Origin: Marinomonas profundi
Lineage (GTDB): Bacteria; Pseudomonadota; Gammaproteobacteria; Pseudomonadales; Marinomonadaceae
Direction of reading: 5' to 3'
Assembly: GCF_020694005.1 (NCBI RefSeq)
Contig: NZ_CP073013.1
Location: 2,490,578 to 2,554,577 of the forward strand
DNA: 64,000 bases
Part shown: positions 30,721-38,839 of the stretch, one piece after another
Layout of the letters: every line of letters begins with the position of its first letter
How positions within the stretch are numbered: the first letter of the stretch is position 1
The notes under the pieces: model-generated
Seen by the model: the letters and a program-made list of their open reading frames with translations, nothing else
Told to the model about the DNA's origin: nothing
Databases searched by the model: none
Translations under genes and position numbers: made by a program

Positions 30721-31548
30721 ATGGAAGTGGTGCAGCGTTATTGGATGATAGAGCTACTGGCTTTTTGGGAAGGGCAGATCAACACCAAGCCCTTGATGAA
30801 AAGCTTCGGATTAACACGTCAAAGTGTCAGCCCGTTATTTAAGCAATATCAAGAAGCGACGGGCAATGACTTTGTTTATGACAACAAACGCAAAGCCTAT
30901 CAAATAACCGACCAATTCAAACCACATTACATAGACCAAACCGTCGATGAATATTTTGATTGGCTAAACTACGGCAAAATCCCCACCTTCCCCAATACCG
31001 CCATCGAATCCACCCAACATCGGATAGAAGCCTTAGCGCGCTTCGTTTCGCCGCAAGTCATGCGGCCATTATTAAAAGCTGTTAAAGACAAAACCGCCGT
31101 AGACTGCGAATACCTATCCGTGTCCAGTAGCGATCCGCAAGGCCGCTTGCTCTATCCCCATAGCTTTGTCAAAACCGCTGGACGCTGGCATGTACGCGCC
31201 TATTGTGACATGCGACAACACTATCTAGACTTCGTACTGAGCCGTTTTCAACAGGTTGACTACGACGGCAAAACCAGCGAACACACAGAGCAACAAGACA
31301 CACTGTGGAGCACCCAAGTGATGTTAGTGCTTGCTCCAGATTCCCGCCTCACCGACAAACAAAAACAGGTATTAGAAAACGACTACGGCATGACCGACGG
31401 ACAACTGAACATCATCACCCGCGCCGCCCTCGTCAAATACACCCTCGACGACTTACAGATAAAAACCAAAATGCTCGAAGCCAACCCACAAGCCCAACAA
31501 CTCATCTGTGTTAACTATGCCGACATAAAACAATGGTTATACGACTGA
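30721..31548 (+). CDS. WYL-domain transcription regulator
   Basis: A 275-residue protein with an N-terminal winged-helix part (about 1-70: WEGQINTKPLMKSFGLTRQSVSPLF), a linker, a WYL-type domain (about 130-180: YLSVSSSDPQGRLLYPHSFV, then GRWHVRAYCDMRQHYLDFVLSRF) and a C-terminal extension. This is the arrangement of BrxR/CapW regulators that control phage-defence operons and are thought to sense nucleic acid ligands. AAAGGG precedes the ATG. It stands at the edge of the cas locus. Its last 22 codons occur a second time at 32544-32612, after the DinD-like gene, with silent differences. Control of the cas genes is possible but not shown. Confidence 0.8.
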   Translation: MEVVQRYWMIELLAFWEGQINTKPLMKSFGLTRQSVSPLFKQYQEATGNDFVYDNKRKAYQITDQFKPHYIDQTVDEYFDWLNYGKIPTFPNTAIESTQHRIEALARFVSPQVMRPLLKAVKDKTAVDCEYLSVSSSDPQGRLLYPHSFVKTAGRWHVRAYCDMRQHYLDFVLSRFQQVDYDGKTSEHTEQQDTLWSTQVMLVLAPDSRLTDKQKQVLENDYGMTDGQLNIITRAALVKYTLDDLQIKTKMLEANPQAQQLICVNYADIKQWLYD

Positions 31549-31580
31549 TAAGCACCGTTTAACATAGACATAGGGACAGG
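31480..31580 (+). repeat. Direct repeat copy 1 (WYL gene 3' end)
   Basis: The last codons of the WYL gene (ANPQAQQLICVNYADIKQWL, then YD and stop) and about 30 bp beyond are repeated at 32544-32640, on the far side of the DinD-like gene. Confidence 0.9.
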
Positions 31581-31673
31581 CAATGAAGCCGTTCTCAGCA
31601 TCTAGCCAAAAAGATCACAATATGATTATGTTTAATTTTTATCAGATCAAACCAACATTAAGGAGCGATGTTA

Positions 31674-32525
31674 ATGAAAAATGATATGACCCTATTTGAA
31701 GATTACCAAATTCGCCGCGTTTATGATGAAGAAGCCGAAATCTGGTGGTTTTCGGTGATTGATATTGTGCAAGTGTTGACACAACAAGTGGACTATAAGG
31801 CTGCCAGAAATTATTGGAAAGTGTTGAAAAATCGCTTAGCCAAAGAAGGCAGTCAGTTGGTTACAGATTGTAACCAACTGAAACTACCTGCGGCTGATGG
31901 CAAAAATTACCTGACCGATGTTGCCACCGCTGAAACCTTGCTACGCCTAGTGCAATCTGTTCCCAGTCCCAAAGCAGAACCTATCAAGCTTTGGCTGGCT
32001 AAGGTGGGCTATGAACGCATGCAGGAAATGGCTGACCCTTCCCGTTCACTTGACCGCGCTAGGGAAACTTGGCAAAAACATGGTCGCAGTGAAAAGTGGA
32101 TCCAGCAACGTATGACAGGGCAGGAGACTCGTAATAAATTAACCGATTATTGGGCTGATCACGACATCAAACAAGGTGAAGAATTTGCCATTCTCACTAA
32201 TATTATCCATCAAGAATGGGCAGACACCAGTGTTAAGGCGCATAAAAACCTCAAAGGTCTGAAAAGCCAGAATCTGCGTGATCACATGAGTGAGGCGGAG
32301 TTGATTTTTACCGCTCTTGCAGAATTATCCACTAGACATATTGCCGAAACCGAAGAGGCTACAGGGATGGATGAAAACAAAACTGCAGCCCTAGCGGGTG
32401 GCTCTATTGCCAAAAATGCCCGCAAGGATCTGGAAGCTAAAACAGGAAAAAAGGTGATTACCTCCGATAGCTACCTGCCTCCTGCAAAAAATAAACGCAT
32501 TAAGAAAAATGACGGTGACACATAA
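31674..32525 (+). CDS. DinD/BRO-like protein
   Basis: A 283-residue protein whose first half resembles the BRO-N/antirepressor domain (FEDYQIRRVYDEEAEIWWFS, VIDIVQVLTQQVDYKAARNY, LPAADGKNYLTDVATAE) and whose second half resembles the DNA damage-inducible DinD family (RETWQKHGRSEKWIQQRM, TGQETRNKLTDYW, MDENKTAALAGGSIAKNAR). I chose ATG 31674, 8 bases after AAGGAG. No LexA box is obvious upstream. The gene is flanked by two copies of the WYL gene's 3' end, so it entered this locus as a unit. Function is unknown; DinD antagonises RecA filaments in E. coli. Confidence 0.75.
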   Translation: MKNDMTLFEDYQIRRVYDEEAEIWWFSVIDIVQVLTQQVDYKAARNYWKVLKNRLAKEGSQLVTDCNQLKLPAADGKNYLTDVATAETLLRLVQSVPSPKAEPIKLWLAKVGYERMQEMADPSRSLDRARETWQKHGRSEKWIQQRMTGQETRNKLTDYWADHDIKQGEEFAILTNIIHQEWADTSVKAHKNLKGLKSQNLRDHMSEAELIFTALAELSTRHIAETEEATGMDENKTAALAGGSIAKNARKDLEAKTGKKVITSDSYLPPAKNKRIKKNDGDT

Positions 32526-32543
32526 TAATGATCACCTTTGTCA

Positions 32544-32640
32544 GCCAACCCACAAGCCCAACAACTCATCTGTGTTAACTATGCCGACATAAAACAATGG
32601 CTTTATGACTGATAAGCACCGTCAAACACTGATATAGGGC
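32544..32640 (+). pseudogene. Remnant 3' end of a second WYL gene copy
   Basis: Reads ANPQAQQLICVNYADIKQWL, YD, stop in frame, the same as the end of the intact WYL gene at 31548, but with silent codon differences (for example TTATACGAC against CTTTATGAC). It is a remnant of a diverged allele rather than a fresh duplication. Similarity continues some 30 bp past the stop. Confidence 0.85.
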
Positions 32641-32747
32641 AAAACCTGTCAAATCCCTTTACCTGTGTAAAACGACAGGGTTGTGGGGTGGGGGAAAGCA
32701 AGGCACAGTGTAAACAGCCAGATAATAAGAGCGAGAAGGGACAAACA

Positions 32748-33722
32748 ATGGAACAGTTCTCACCATCGGACATGAAAACCATATTGCACTCCAAACGAGC
32801 CAATATGTACTACCTCGAATATTGTCGTGTCTTAGTGAAAGACGGACGAGTGGAATATGTGACGGATGAAGGGAAACAATCTCTTTATTGGAATATTCCT
32901 ATTGCGAACACGACGTGTCTATTGCTAGGAAATGGTACATCCATAACTCAAGCCGCTGTTCGAGAGTTAGCAAAATCAGGGGTGTTGATCGGTTTTTGTG
33001 GCGGTGGTGGCGCGCCATTATTTTCGACCAATGAAGTCGATTTTGATGTGTCTTTTTTTAGCCCACAAAGTGAATATCGCCCCGTTGAGTATCTGCAATC
33101 TTGGGTGTCGTTTTGGTTTGATGAAGGCAAACGCTTAGAAGCAGCCAAGCAAATTCAAGCCCTACGGATTGAATACACGAGACAGCAATGGACTAATAAT
33201 TCAGCACTAAAAGATGCCGGTATAGTCATCAGTGTGGCAGATCTAAATAAAGCCTTGGATAGCTTTGAGCAAGCGGTTGCTAAAGTTTCCCATACGCAAG
33301 AACTCATGCTAGCTGAAGCAAGACTAACCAAAACCCTTTATAAAATTATTTGTGCCGTCACTGGATATAACGATTTTAAACGCGTGAAACAGGGGGCAGG
33401 AGTCGATTTCGCCAATCGCTTTTTGGATCATGGTAATTATCTCGCTTATGGCTTAGGCGCTACGGCCACTTGGGTATTAGGTTTACCTCATGGCTTATCT
33501 GTTCTTCATGGGAAAACTCGTCGTGGAGGACTAGTGTTTGATGCGGCCGATTTAATAAAAGATGGCATCATTCTACCGCAGGCTTTTATTAGTGCGATGA
33601 ATGGCGACAGTGAACAAGAATTCCGCCAAGCCTGTATTACCAATATTCGTCGATGCGAAGCCCTTGATTATATGATCGACAGTCTCAAGCAAATCAGTGA
33701 AACGCTTGGGGAAAAGAAATGA
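32748..33722 (+). CDS. cas1: Cas1, type I-F
   Basis: Cas1 is the integrase that inserts new spacers. The start at 32748 follows GAGAAGGG and gives MEQFSPSDMKTILHSKRANM, 324 residues, the usual I-F length; an open frame from 32688 adds 20 unlikely residues. The C-terminal helical domain carries the metal-binding residues: AEARLTKTLYK (Glu), LGLPHGLSVLHG (His) and LVFDAADLIKDG (Asp). The ATG of cas2-3 overlaps its stop (ATGA), so the adaptation pair is made together. No strong promoter was identified upstream. Confidence 0.96.
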   Translation: MEQFSPSDMKTILHSKRANMYYLEYCRVLVKDGRVEYVTDEGKQSLYWNIPIANTTCLLLGNGTSITQAAVRELAKSGVLIGFCGGGGAPLFSTNEVDFDVSFFSPQSEYRPVEYLQSWVSFWFDEGKRLEAAKQIQALRIEYTRQQWTNNSALKDAGIVISVADLNKALDSFEQAVAKVSHTQELMLAEARLTKTLYKIICAVTGYNDFKRVKQGAGVDFANRFLDHGNYLAYGLGATATWVLGLPHGLSVLHGKTRRGGLVFDAADLIKDGIILPQAFISAMNGDSEQEFRQACITNIRRCEALDYMIDSLKQISETLGEKK

Positions 33723-36700
33723 ACATTCTTTTGGTTTCCCAATGTTCTAAAAAAGCCTTAAAAGAAACTCGCCGCGTGATCGACCAATTTGCAGAGCGAA
33801 CCGGTGATCGAACTTGGCAAACCGCGATCACGGAACAAGGATTGGCAACGTTACGTAAACTACTCAAAAAAACCGCACGTCGAAATACTTCCGTGGCGTG
33901 TCATTGGATTCGGGGTCGTAACCGAACAGAGCTGAAATGGCTGGTGGGTAATCCACGCCGTTTTAACGAATGGGGTAGTGTGCCGACAAACGTAACAGGC
34001 CGAGATATCTTGCGTTCTGGCGATGAAAATACATGGCAAACCGCAGAAGACATCCGAGTGCTGGCTGGTATCGCTGCGCTGTTTCATGATTTTGGAAAAG
34101 CCAATAAAGCCTTTCAGGACAAACTAAATCCTAATAAGAAGACGCCAAGCTACGAACCGTATCGCCATGAATGGGTGTCGGTGCGACTATTTGAAGCCTT
34201 CGTGCTGCATGCGATTGAAGGTGTGGAAAAAAGTAAGCAAGACGCGGCATGGTTAACCTTGTTAAGTGACTTACCGGACGATATTGAAAGCAGCGTCATG
34301 ACGCGTCTTAAAAAGGATGGGTTAGACGCCAAAGTTTCTTCACCATTTACTGCGCTGCCGCCTGTTGCTAAGGCTGTTGCATGGTTGATCTTGTCTCATC
34401 ATAAATTGTTAGAACCTTTAGATGACAATACGGATTATGTGAAGTATCCAGAATTGTTGATGGATAGCTATATTAGAGCAGGATGGAATTCACCTCAATG
34501 CGACAATAAAGAGTGGCAATCAGCTGAGGTCGAAGCGGTTTGGACTTTCTCCAAAGGCTCGCCATTTTGCAGTAAAGTCTGGCGTGAGCGTATTAGCCGT
34601 ATTGCTTCGCAAGGCGCTAAACGTACACAGTTACTTACTCAATACTGGCTGAATCAGCCATTTTCTTTGCATCTCGCTCGCCTCAGTTTAATGTTGGGCG
34701 ATCATTATTATTCCTCACAAAAGTCCATCGGTCTTAAGCATCCGTGGCATGATGACAAAGGTTATAAAAAGGTCTATGCCAACACATGGCGCGAACGAGG
34801 TAGCCGAGATAATGGAAACTATAACCAAACCTTAGACGAGCATTTGATTGGTGTGTATCGTCATAGCCATCAAATCGTACGCTCTTTGTCGTCATTAAAA
34901 GAATCCTTGCCTGTCATTACCCGACACCCAGAATTGAAGAAGCGTACGTTAGACAGTCGTTTTGCTTGGCAAAATAAAGCCTACGAATTGGCTGTCAGTG
35001 TTCGAGATAAAGTAAAACAGCATGGTTTTTTTGGTGTGAATGTCGCGTCCACTGGCAAAGGCAAAACCTTTGCCAACGCGCGCATTATGTATGGTCTTGC
35101 CGATGACAGAAAAGGCTGTCGATTCAGTGTGGCACTTGGTTTGCGTACCTTAACCTTGCAAACAGGTGATGCTTTTAAAGAGTTATTACGACTCGACGAT
35201 GAAGATCTAGCGGTTCTTATCGGTTCTAAAGCCGTGAAAGATTTACATGAGCAAGCGAAAACCAAACAAATTTTAGCCGAGGAAAGTCAGCAGGAAGCCT
35301 TGTTGGGGTCAGAATCTGCTAATGATTTCAGTGACCAAGATAGCTATGTTAGCTACGAAGGTATGTTAGGTGATGGGCCATTATCACGTTGGTTAGAAAA
35401 CTCCCCTAAAAATAATAAGTTAGTTAATGCGCCTGTGTTGGTGAGCACCATCGATCATTTGATACCATCAACTGAAGGCAGTCGAGGCGGTAAACAAATC
35501 GCCCCCATGTTGCGTTTGCTCACCTCCGATCTAGTGCTCGATGAACCAGATGATTTTGGTTTAGAAGACTTACCGGCTTTGTGTCGATTAGTTAACTGGG
35601 CAGGCATGTTAGGGTCGAACGTATTGCTTTCATCAGCGACGTTACCACCTGATTTGATTAACGCATTATTTGATGCTTATCTTGCTGGTCGCAAGCAATA
35701 TGAAGCCTCGGTAAAAATAAACCCCAGTCAAACGCCCAATATTGTGTGTGCTTGGTTTGATGAGTTTCGCAGCGATTCCATTCAAGCTAGTGAACGTTCC
35801 GCTTTTTCTGAACAGCATCAAAAATTGATGGCAATGCGCGCTGAAAAGCTCCTAGGGCAATCTATCAAGCGGCGTGTCGAGTTAGTTGAGTGTTGTAATA
35901 GCGAAGACGATGAGCCTAGTGTTATTCAAGCCGTCGTTCAGCGTGTTCATCAAAGTATCTTAGCACTTCATAATGCGCACCATCATAAACATCCAACCTT
36001 GTCGGCCAGAGCCAGTTTTGGCCTAGTGCGTATGGCCAATATTAATCCGTTGGTGGCAGTTGCAAAGGCCTTGATGAATACGCCAAGCCCAGCAGGTATG
36101 CAGATACACTATTGTGTGTATCACAGTCAGTTTCTTTTATTGCAGCGCTCATCTATTGAGCAAATGCTGGACACGGTATTGAACCGCAAAGACCCAAATG
36201 CCATTTGGCATCATCCAAGTGTACATGTCGCATTAAAGGCCCAGCCAAATGACCAACATATTTTTGTGGTGCTTGGAAGCCCTGTAACAGAGGTGGGCCG
36301 AGATCATTCCTATGACTGGGCGGTCGTGGAGCCGTCGTCGATTCGTTCCTTGATTCAACTAGCAGGGCGAGTGTTGCGTCATTCAAGCGCGACAGTGGAA
36401 ACGGCGAACATTCATTTGCTCGATCAAAATGTGCGAGCCATGAAAAATGAAAAAGCCGCCTACACAAAACCAGGCTTTGAAGGTAATGCGTTTTTGTTAG
36501 ACAGCCATAAGCTGCAAAACTTATTAGAGCCCAATGAATATCAAACGATTAATGCCTTACCGCGTATTCAAAAACGCGATTTATTGGCCCCCACTAAGCG
36601 ATTTGTTGATTTGGAACACGCTGCTCTGCATTCTCAATTGTGGGGTAAAGACAAAGAGTTCGGTGAAGCGTTTGCTAGTTTGTGGTGGAACAAGCCCTGT

Positions 36701-37066
36701 CATTGGACGAATCATCTACAACGCAAATTGCCATTTCGACGTCATACGCCGGATGAATCTTATTGCTTTTATGTAGAGGAAGAATATGACGAACCGACTA
36801 TGCATCGCTGGCATGATAACGGTGAATTAAAGTCTGATGACAAGCAAAGCTTTCAGCGTGACAAAACTTGCGTATTCGCCATGGGGGTTCATAACTGGAT
36901 AAAAGATTTTGATTATCAAAGTGCGCTAGTCACCTTGGCGGACAAGCTTGACCTAGAGCTTAGCGATGCATCGATACAATTTGGCTCGATTCGATTGCGA
37001 AAGAGTGGCGAAAATGATGTATGGCAACAGAGTAGTGTATTGGGATTCTACAAACCCTCTAAGTAG
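33719..37066 (+). CDS. cas3: Cas2-Cas3 fusion nuclease-helicase, type I-F
   Basis: Type I-F fuses Cas2 to Cas3, joining adaptation and target destruction. The 1115-residue product has an N-terminal Cas2-like part (about 1-95: MNILLVSQCSKKALKETRRV), an HD nuclease (about 110-330: LAGIAALFHDFGKANKAF, LILSHHKLLE), and a helicase with Walker A VASTGKGKTFANA near residue 445, motif II LVLDEPDDF near 608, LLSSATLPP, and motif VI QLAGRVLRHSS near 885. All catalytic motifs look intact, so interference should work. The coding end is only 4 bp from an antisense mini-CRISPR that separates it from the csy genes. Confidence 0.97.
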   Translation: MNILLVSQCSKKALKETRRVIDQFAERTGDRTWQTAITEQGLATLRKLLKKTARRNTSVACHWIRGRNRTELKWLVGNPRRFNEWGSVPTNVTGRDILRSGDENTWQTAEDIRVLAGIAALFHDFGKANKAFQDKLNPNKKTPSYEPYRHEWVSVRLFEAFVLHAIEGVEKSKQDAAWLTLLSDLPDDIESSVMTRLKKDGLDAKVSSPFTALPPVAKAVAWLILSHHKLLEPLDDNTDYVKYPELLMDSYIRAGWNSPQCDNKEWQSAEVEAVWTFSKGSPFCSKVWRERISRIASQGAKRTQLLTQYWLNQPFSLHLARLSLMLGDHYYSSQKSIGLKHPWHDDKGYKKVYANTWRERGSRDNGNYNQTLDEHLIGVYRHSHQIVRSLSSLKESLPVITRHPELKKRTLDSRFAWQNKAYELAVSVRDKVKQHGFFGVNVASTGKGKTFANARIMYGLADDRKGCRFSVALGLRTLTLQTGDAFKELLRLDDEDLAVLIGSKAVKDLHEQAKTKQILAEESQQEALLGSESANDFSDQDSYVSYEGMLGDGPLSRWLENSPKNNKLVNAPVLVSTIDHLIPSTEGSRGGKQIAPMLRLLTSDLVLDEPDDFGLEDLPALCRLVNWAGMLGSNVLLSSATLPPDLINALFDAYLAGRKQYEASVKINPSQTPNIVCAWFDEFRSDSIQASERSAFSEQHQKLMAMRAEKLLGQSIKRRVELVECCNSEDDEPSVIQAVVQRVHQSILALHNAHHHKHPTLSARASFGLVRMANINPLVAVAKALMNTPSPAGMQIHYCVYHSQFLLLQRSSIEQMLDTVLNRKDPNAIWHHPSVHVALKAQPNDQHIFVVLGSPVTEVGRDHSYDWAVVEPSSIRSLIQLAGRVLRHSSATVETANIHLLDQNVRAMKNEKAAYTKPGFEGNAFLLDSHKLQNLLEPNEYQTINALPRIQKRDLLAPTKRFVDLEHAALHSQLWGKDKEFGEAFASLWWNKPCHWTNHLQRKLPFRRHTPDESYCFYVEEEYDEPTMHRWHDNGELKSDDKQSFQRDKTCVFAMGVHNWIKDFDYQSALVTLADKLDLELSDASIQFGSIRLRKSGENDVWQQSSVLGFYKPSK

Positions 37067-37070
37067 AAGG

Positions 37071-37159
37071 TTTGTAGAGCCGCTTGTTCAGCGGTGAAGA
37101 TATGCGGAGTTTTTTAAATATGCTCCATCATTTTCTGAGCCGTTTGATCAACGGTTTGT
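37071..37159 (-). CRISPR. Antisense mini-CRISPR: two degenerate repeats around a 32-nt guide
   Basis: On the minus strand, 37159-37132 reads as a degenerate repeat with the hairpin ACCGTTGATCAAACGGCT and the 5'-handle CTCAGAAA. Exactly 32 nt follow (37131-37100). Then 37099-37071 is a second degenerate repeat, starting CTTCACCGCTGAACAAGCGG. The main-array hairpin is ACCGCCGAATAGGCGGCT. Stem pairs C-G are replaced by T-A (one pair in the second copy, two in the first), and the 5-base loop is kept. Spacing and structure equal a normal I-F repeat-spacer-repeat unit, so Csy4 could process it. The guide matches 37201-37222 upstream of the csy genes. Sequence relations are seen directly; the regulatory role is inference by analogy with CreA-type guides. 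Confidence 0.88.
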
Positions 37160-37161
37160 GG

Positions 37162-37190
37162 ATTCTATGATAAAAAAGAAAAATAGTCTA
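37162..37190 (-). promoter_or_regulatory. Sigma-70 promoter for the mini-CRISPR
   Basis: On the minus strand TAGACT (37190-37185) and TAGAAT (37167-37162) are 17 bp apart. They match TTGACA in four of six and TATAAT in five of six. The expected start, near 37155, is the base of the first hairpin, so the RNA would be hairpin, handle, guide, second hairpin. Confidence 0.62.
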
Positions 37191-37224
37191 ACGGATATTA
37201 TTTTTTAAATATGCTCTATCATGG
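37191..37224 (-). promoter_or_regulatory. Target (protospacer plus CC PAM) of the mini-CRISPR guide
   Basis: On the minus strand CC (37224-37223) is followed by ATGATAGAGCATATTT and six A. The guide reads ATGATGGAGCATATTT and six A, so 21 of the first 22 bases match; the single difference is at position 6. The last 10 positions are unrelated. The site lies 54 bp before the small gene that leads into csy1. A TATTAT at 37243-37248 could be the -10 of a plus-strand promoter whose -35 region would fall on the PAM end of this site. Confidence 0.85.
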
Positions 37225-37277
37225 TTTGATTTTTTTATTAACTATTATGCTCATGTGTTAATCATGAGGGTATGTGT

Positions 37278-37481
37278 ATGTTTGATTTTGAGAGTGAAGA
37301 TGTCAGTAAAGAAGAGAGTGATAGTAAAACGGGCAATAAGAAAATTGAACGGAAGAAGAGAAAGGTCTTTCGTTTTGGTTTCCAAGATGATTTAACTGGA
37401 ATGGTTATTTACTCAGCGTTTTTTGTGTTTGGTGGATCTTCACTTGATTGGTTTGATCAGTTAAGAAATACGATTATCTAA
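37278..37481 (+). CDS. Small unknown protein at the head of the csy operon
   Basis: I do not recognise this protein. ATG 37278 is 8 bases after GAGG and gives 67 residues; an ATG at 37272 is too close to the ribosome site. The N terminus is acidic (FESEDVSKEESDS), the middle strongly basic (KKIERKKRKVF), and the C-terminal third hydrophobic (TGMVIYSAFFVFGG). Standard I-F loci have no gene here. It lies between the mini-CRISPR target and csy1 (32 bp after its stop), so it is likely co-transcribed with the csy genes. It could be a CreT-like toxin repressed by Csy plus the mini-guide, a Csy-associated regulator, or a non-functional frame. Confidence 0.55.
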   Translation: MFDFESEDVSKEESDSKTGNKKIERKKRKVFRFGFQDDLTGMVIYSAFFVFGGSSLDWFDQLRNTII

Positions 37482-37513
37482 ATAATTTTCATTTTTTGAG
37501 AGCAGGAGGCGAA

Positions 37514-38839
37514 GTGGCAAATTTATCCGACAAGATCCGCGATTACATCGACAGTCGCAAGCAGGATCGGCTAGATAAGTTCGATAAAGACACGCAAAAA
37601 GGCGTGAAAGCGGCGTCGGCAGAAAATGTCGCAGCATATGAAATGGAGCGGGCCGCTTTACGAGTCAGTGAAGAAGACCGCTTTAAACCCGCGAATTGGC
37701 TGAGTGATGCGGCAAGTCGAGCTAAGCAGTTGCAGCTCGTTACGCATGCGCTTAAATTTACTCACTCCGATGCCAAAGGGACAAGTTTGTTCGCAAAGGC
37801 AAGTGTGTCATCCGCACTGCCGTTTGTGTCTACATCTATCTTAGAAACTCCAAAGATTGATGTGGTGGGCAATGCGGCGGCTTTAGATGTTGGTAAACTG
37901 CTTTTGCTTGAACAGGACGATGGCAAATTGCTGGTGAACTTTATTCAGCAAGACGATATGTCTCCTTTTGAGCCGTTGGCAGAATCCAAAGAGCAATTAG
38001 TTGACTGGTTAGCGGGATTTAAGTTGGCCGTTACCGCCAAAGATCCAAGTTCTCATAAATTGGCTAAGCAACTTTACTGGCCTATTGACGGTAACTACCA
38101 TTTGCTTTTGCCTTTGTATGCCACATCGCTTTCTCAAGAAGTGTTTGAACGTGTGCAGCATGCTCGCTTTTCTGAAGAGCAAAAAGAGGCTCGTGCGGCT
38201 CGTCGAACTGAAAAAATGTCAGAGCTTGTTACCATCGAATTTCCTGATGTTGCCGTGCAAGCGTTTGGTGGAACTAAGCCACAAAACATTAGCCAATTGA
38301 ACTCTGGTCGTGGAGGACGTTCTTTCTTACTAAGCAGCGCACCGCCAACCTGGCAAAGCCAAGAAAAACCACCGTTAAAAGTGAAATCCATTTTTCGTGG
38401 GCCTTTTTCTCGCAAGGTGTATGGTCACCTTATCGGTTTGAAAAAATTCTTAGTCGCTAATTTGAATAAGCGCAGTGTTTGGGAAATACGTGCCGAAAGA
38501 GCGCGTCGTATCGACGACATAGTTGATCAGCTGGTGGCTTATGGGGCGAGTGTTCGGTCTTTTCCGGCGGGTTGGTCTTCCCATCCAGATTGTCATCTGC
38601 CACTACATCAAAAGCTTTGGTTAGACCCAAATCGACGCGCCTTTGATAAAGAATTTGAAGACGAATTTGATAAAAAAGAGTGGCAAGGTTTAGTCGCAGC
38701 GGATTTTTCTCGTTTCTTAAATGCTGAGCTAGAAAAAAATTCTGACATTGCCACAGGCGATGTTGAATTTGTGCAGTGGAAAGTCCTTACCGCTCAAGAG
38801 CTCAGGCTAGTACAAGACGACGTAAAAGGAGCTTTTTAA
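37514..38839 (+). CDS. csy1: Csy1 (Cas8f), large subunit of the Csy complex
   Basis: Csy1 is the large subunit of the type I-F surveillance complex and helps recognise the PAM and the 5' handle. The start is probably GTG 37514, five bases after AGGAGG; the frame opens upstream at a TTG without a ribosome site. The product has 441 residues, the family size. Recognisable parts are LSDKIRDYIDSRKQDRLDKF at the start, GGTKPQNISQLNSGRGGRSF in the middle, and LPLHQKLWLDPNR in the C-terminal part. csy2 begins inside its stop codon (TAATG). An early gene of the interference operon. Confidence 0.95.
   Translation: MANLSDKIRDYIDSRKQDRLDKFDKDTQKGVKAASAENVAAYEMERAALRVSEEDRFKPANWLSDAASRAKQLQLVTHALKFTHSDAKGTSLFAKASVSSALPFVSTSILETPKIDVVGNAAALDVGKLLLLEQDDGKLLVNFIQQDDMSPFEPLAESKEQLVDWLAGFKLAVTAKDPSSHKLAKQLYWPIDGNYHLLLPLYATSLSQEVFERVQHARFSEEQKEARAARRTEKMSELVTIEFPDVAVQAFGGTKPQNISQLNSGRGGRSFLLSSAPPTWQSQEKPPLKVKSIFRGPFSRKVYGHLIGLKKFLVANLNKRSVWEIRAERARRIDDIVDQLVAYGASVRSFPAGWSSHPDCHLPLHQKLWLDPNRRAFDKEFEDEFDKKEWQGLVAADFSRFLNAELEKNSDIATGDVEFVQWKVLTAQELRLVQDDVKGAF

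Noticed and set aside
31674..32525. LexA-type operator upstream of the DinD-like gene
   Set aside because: No CTG-N10-CAG palindrome found near the start.
32613..32747. Search for another mini-CRISPR or guide target upstream of cas1
   Set aside because: No repeat-like hairpin and no match to the mini-guide seen there.
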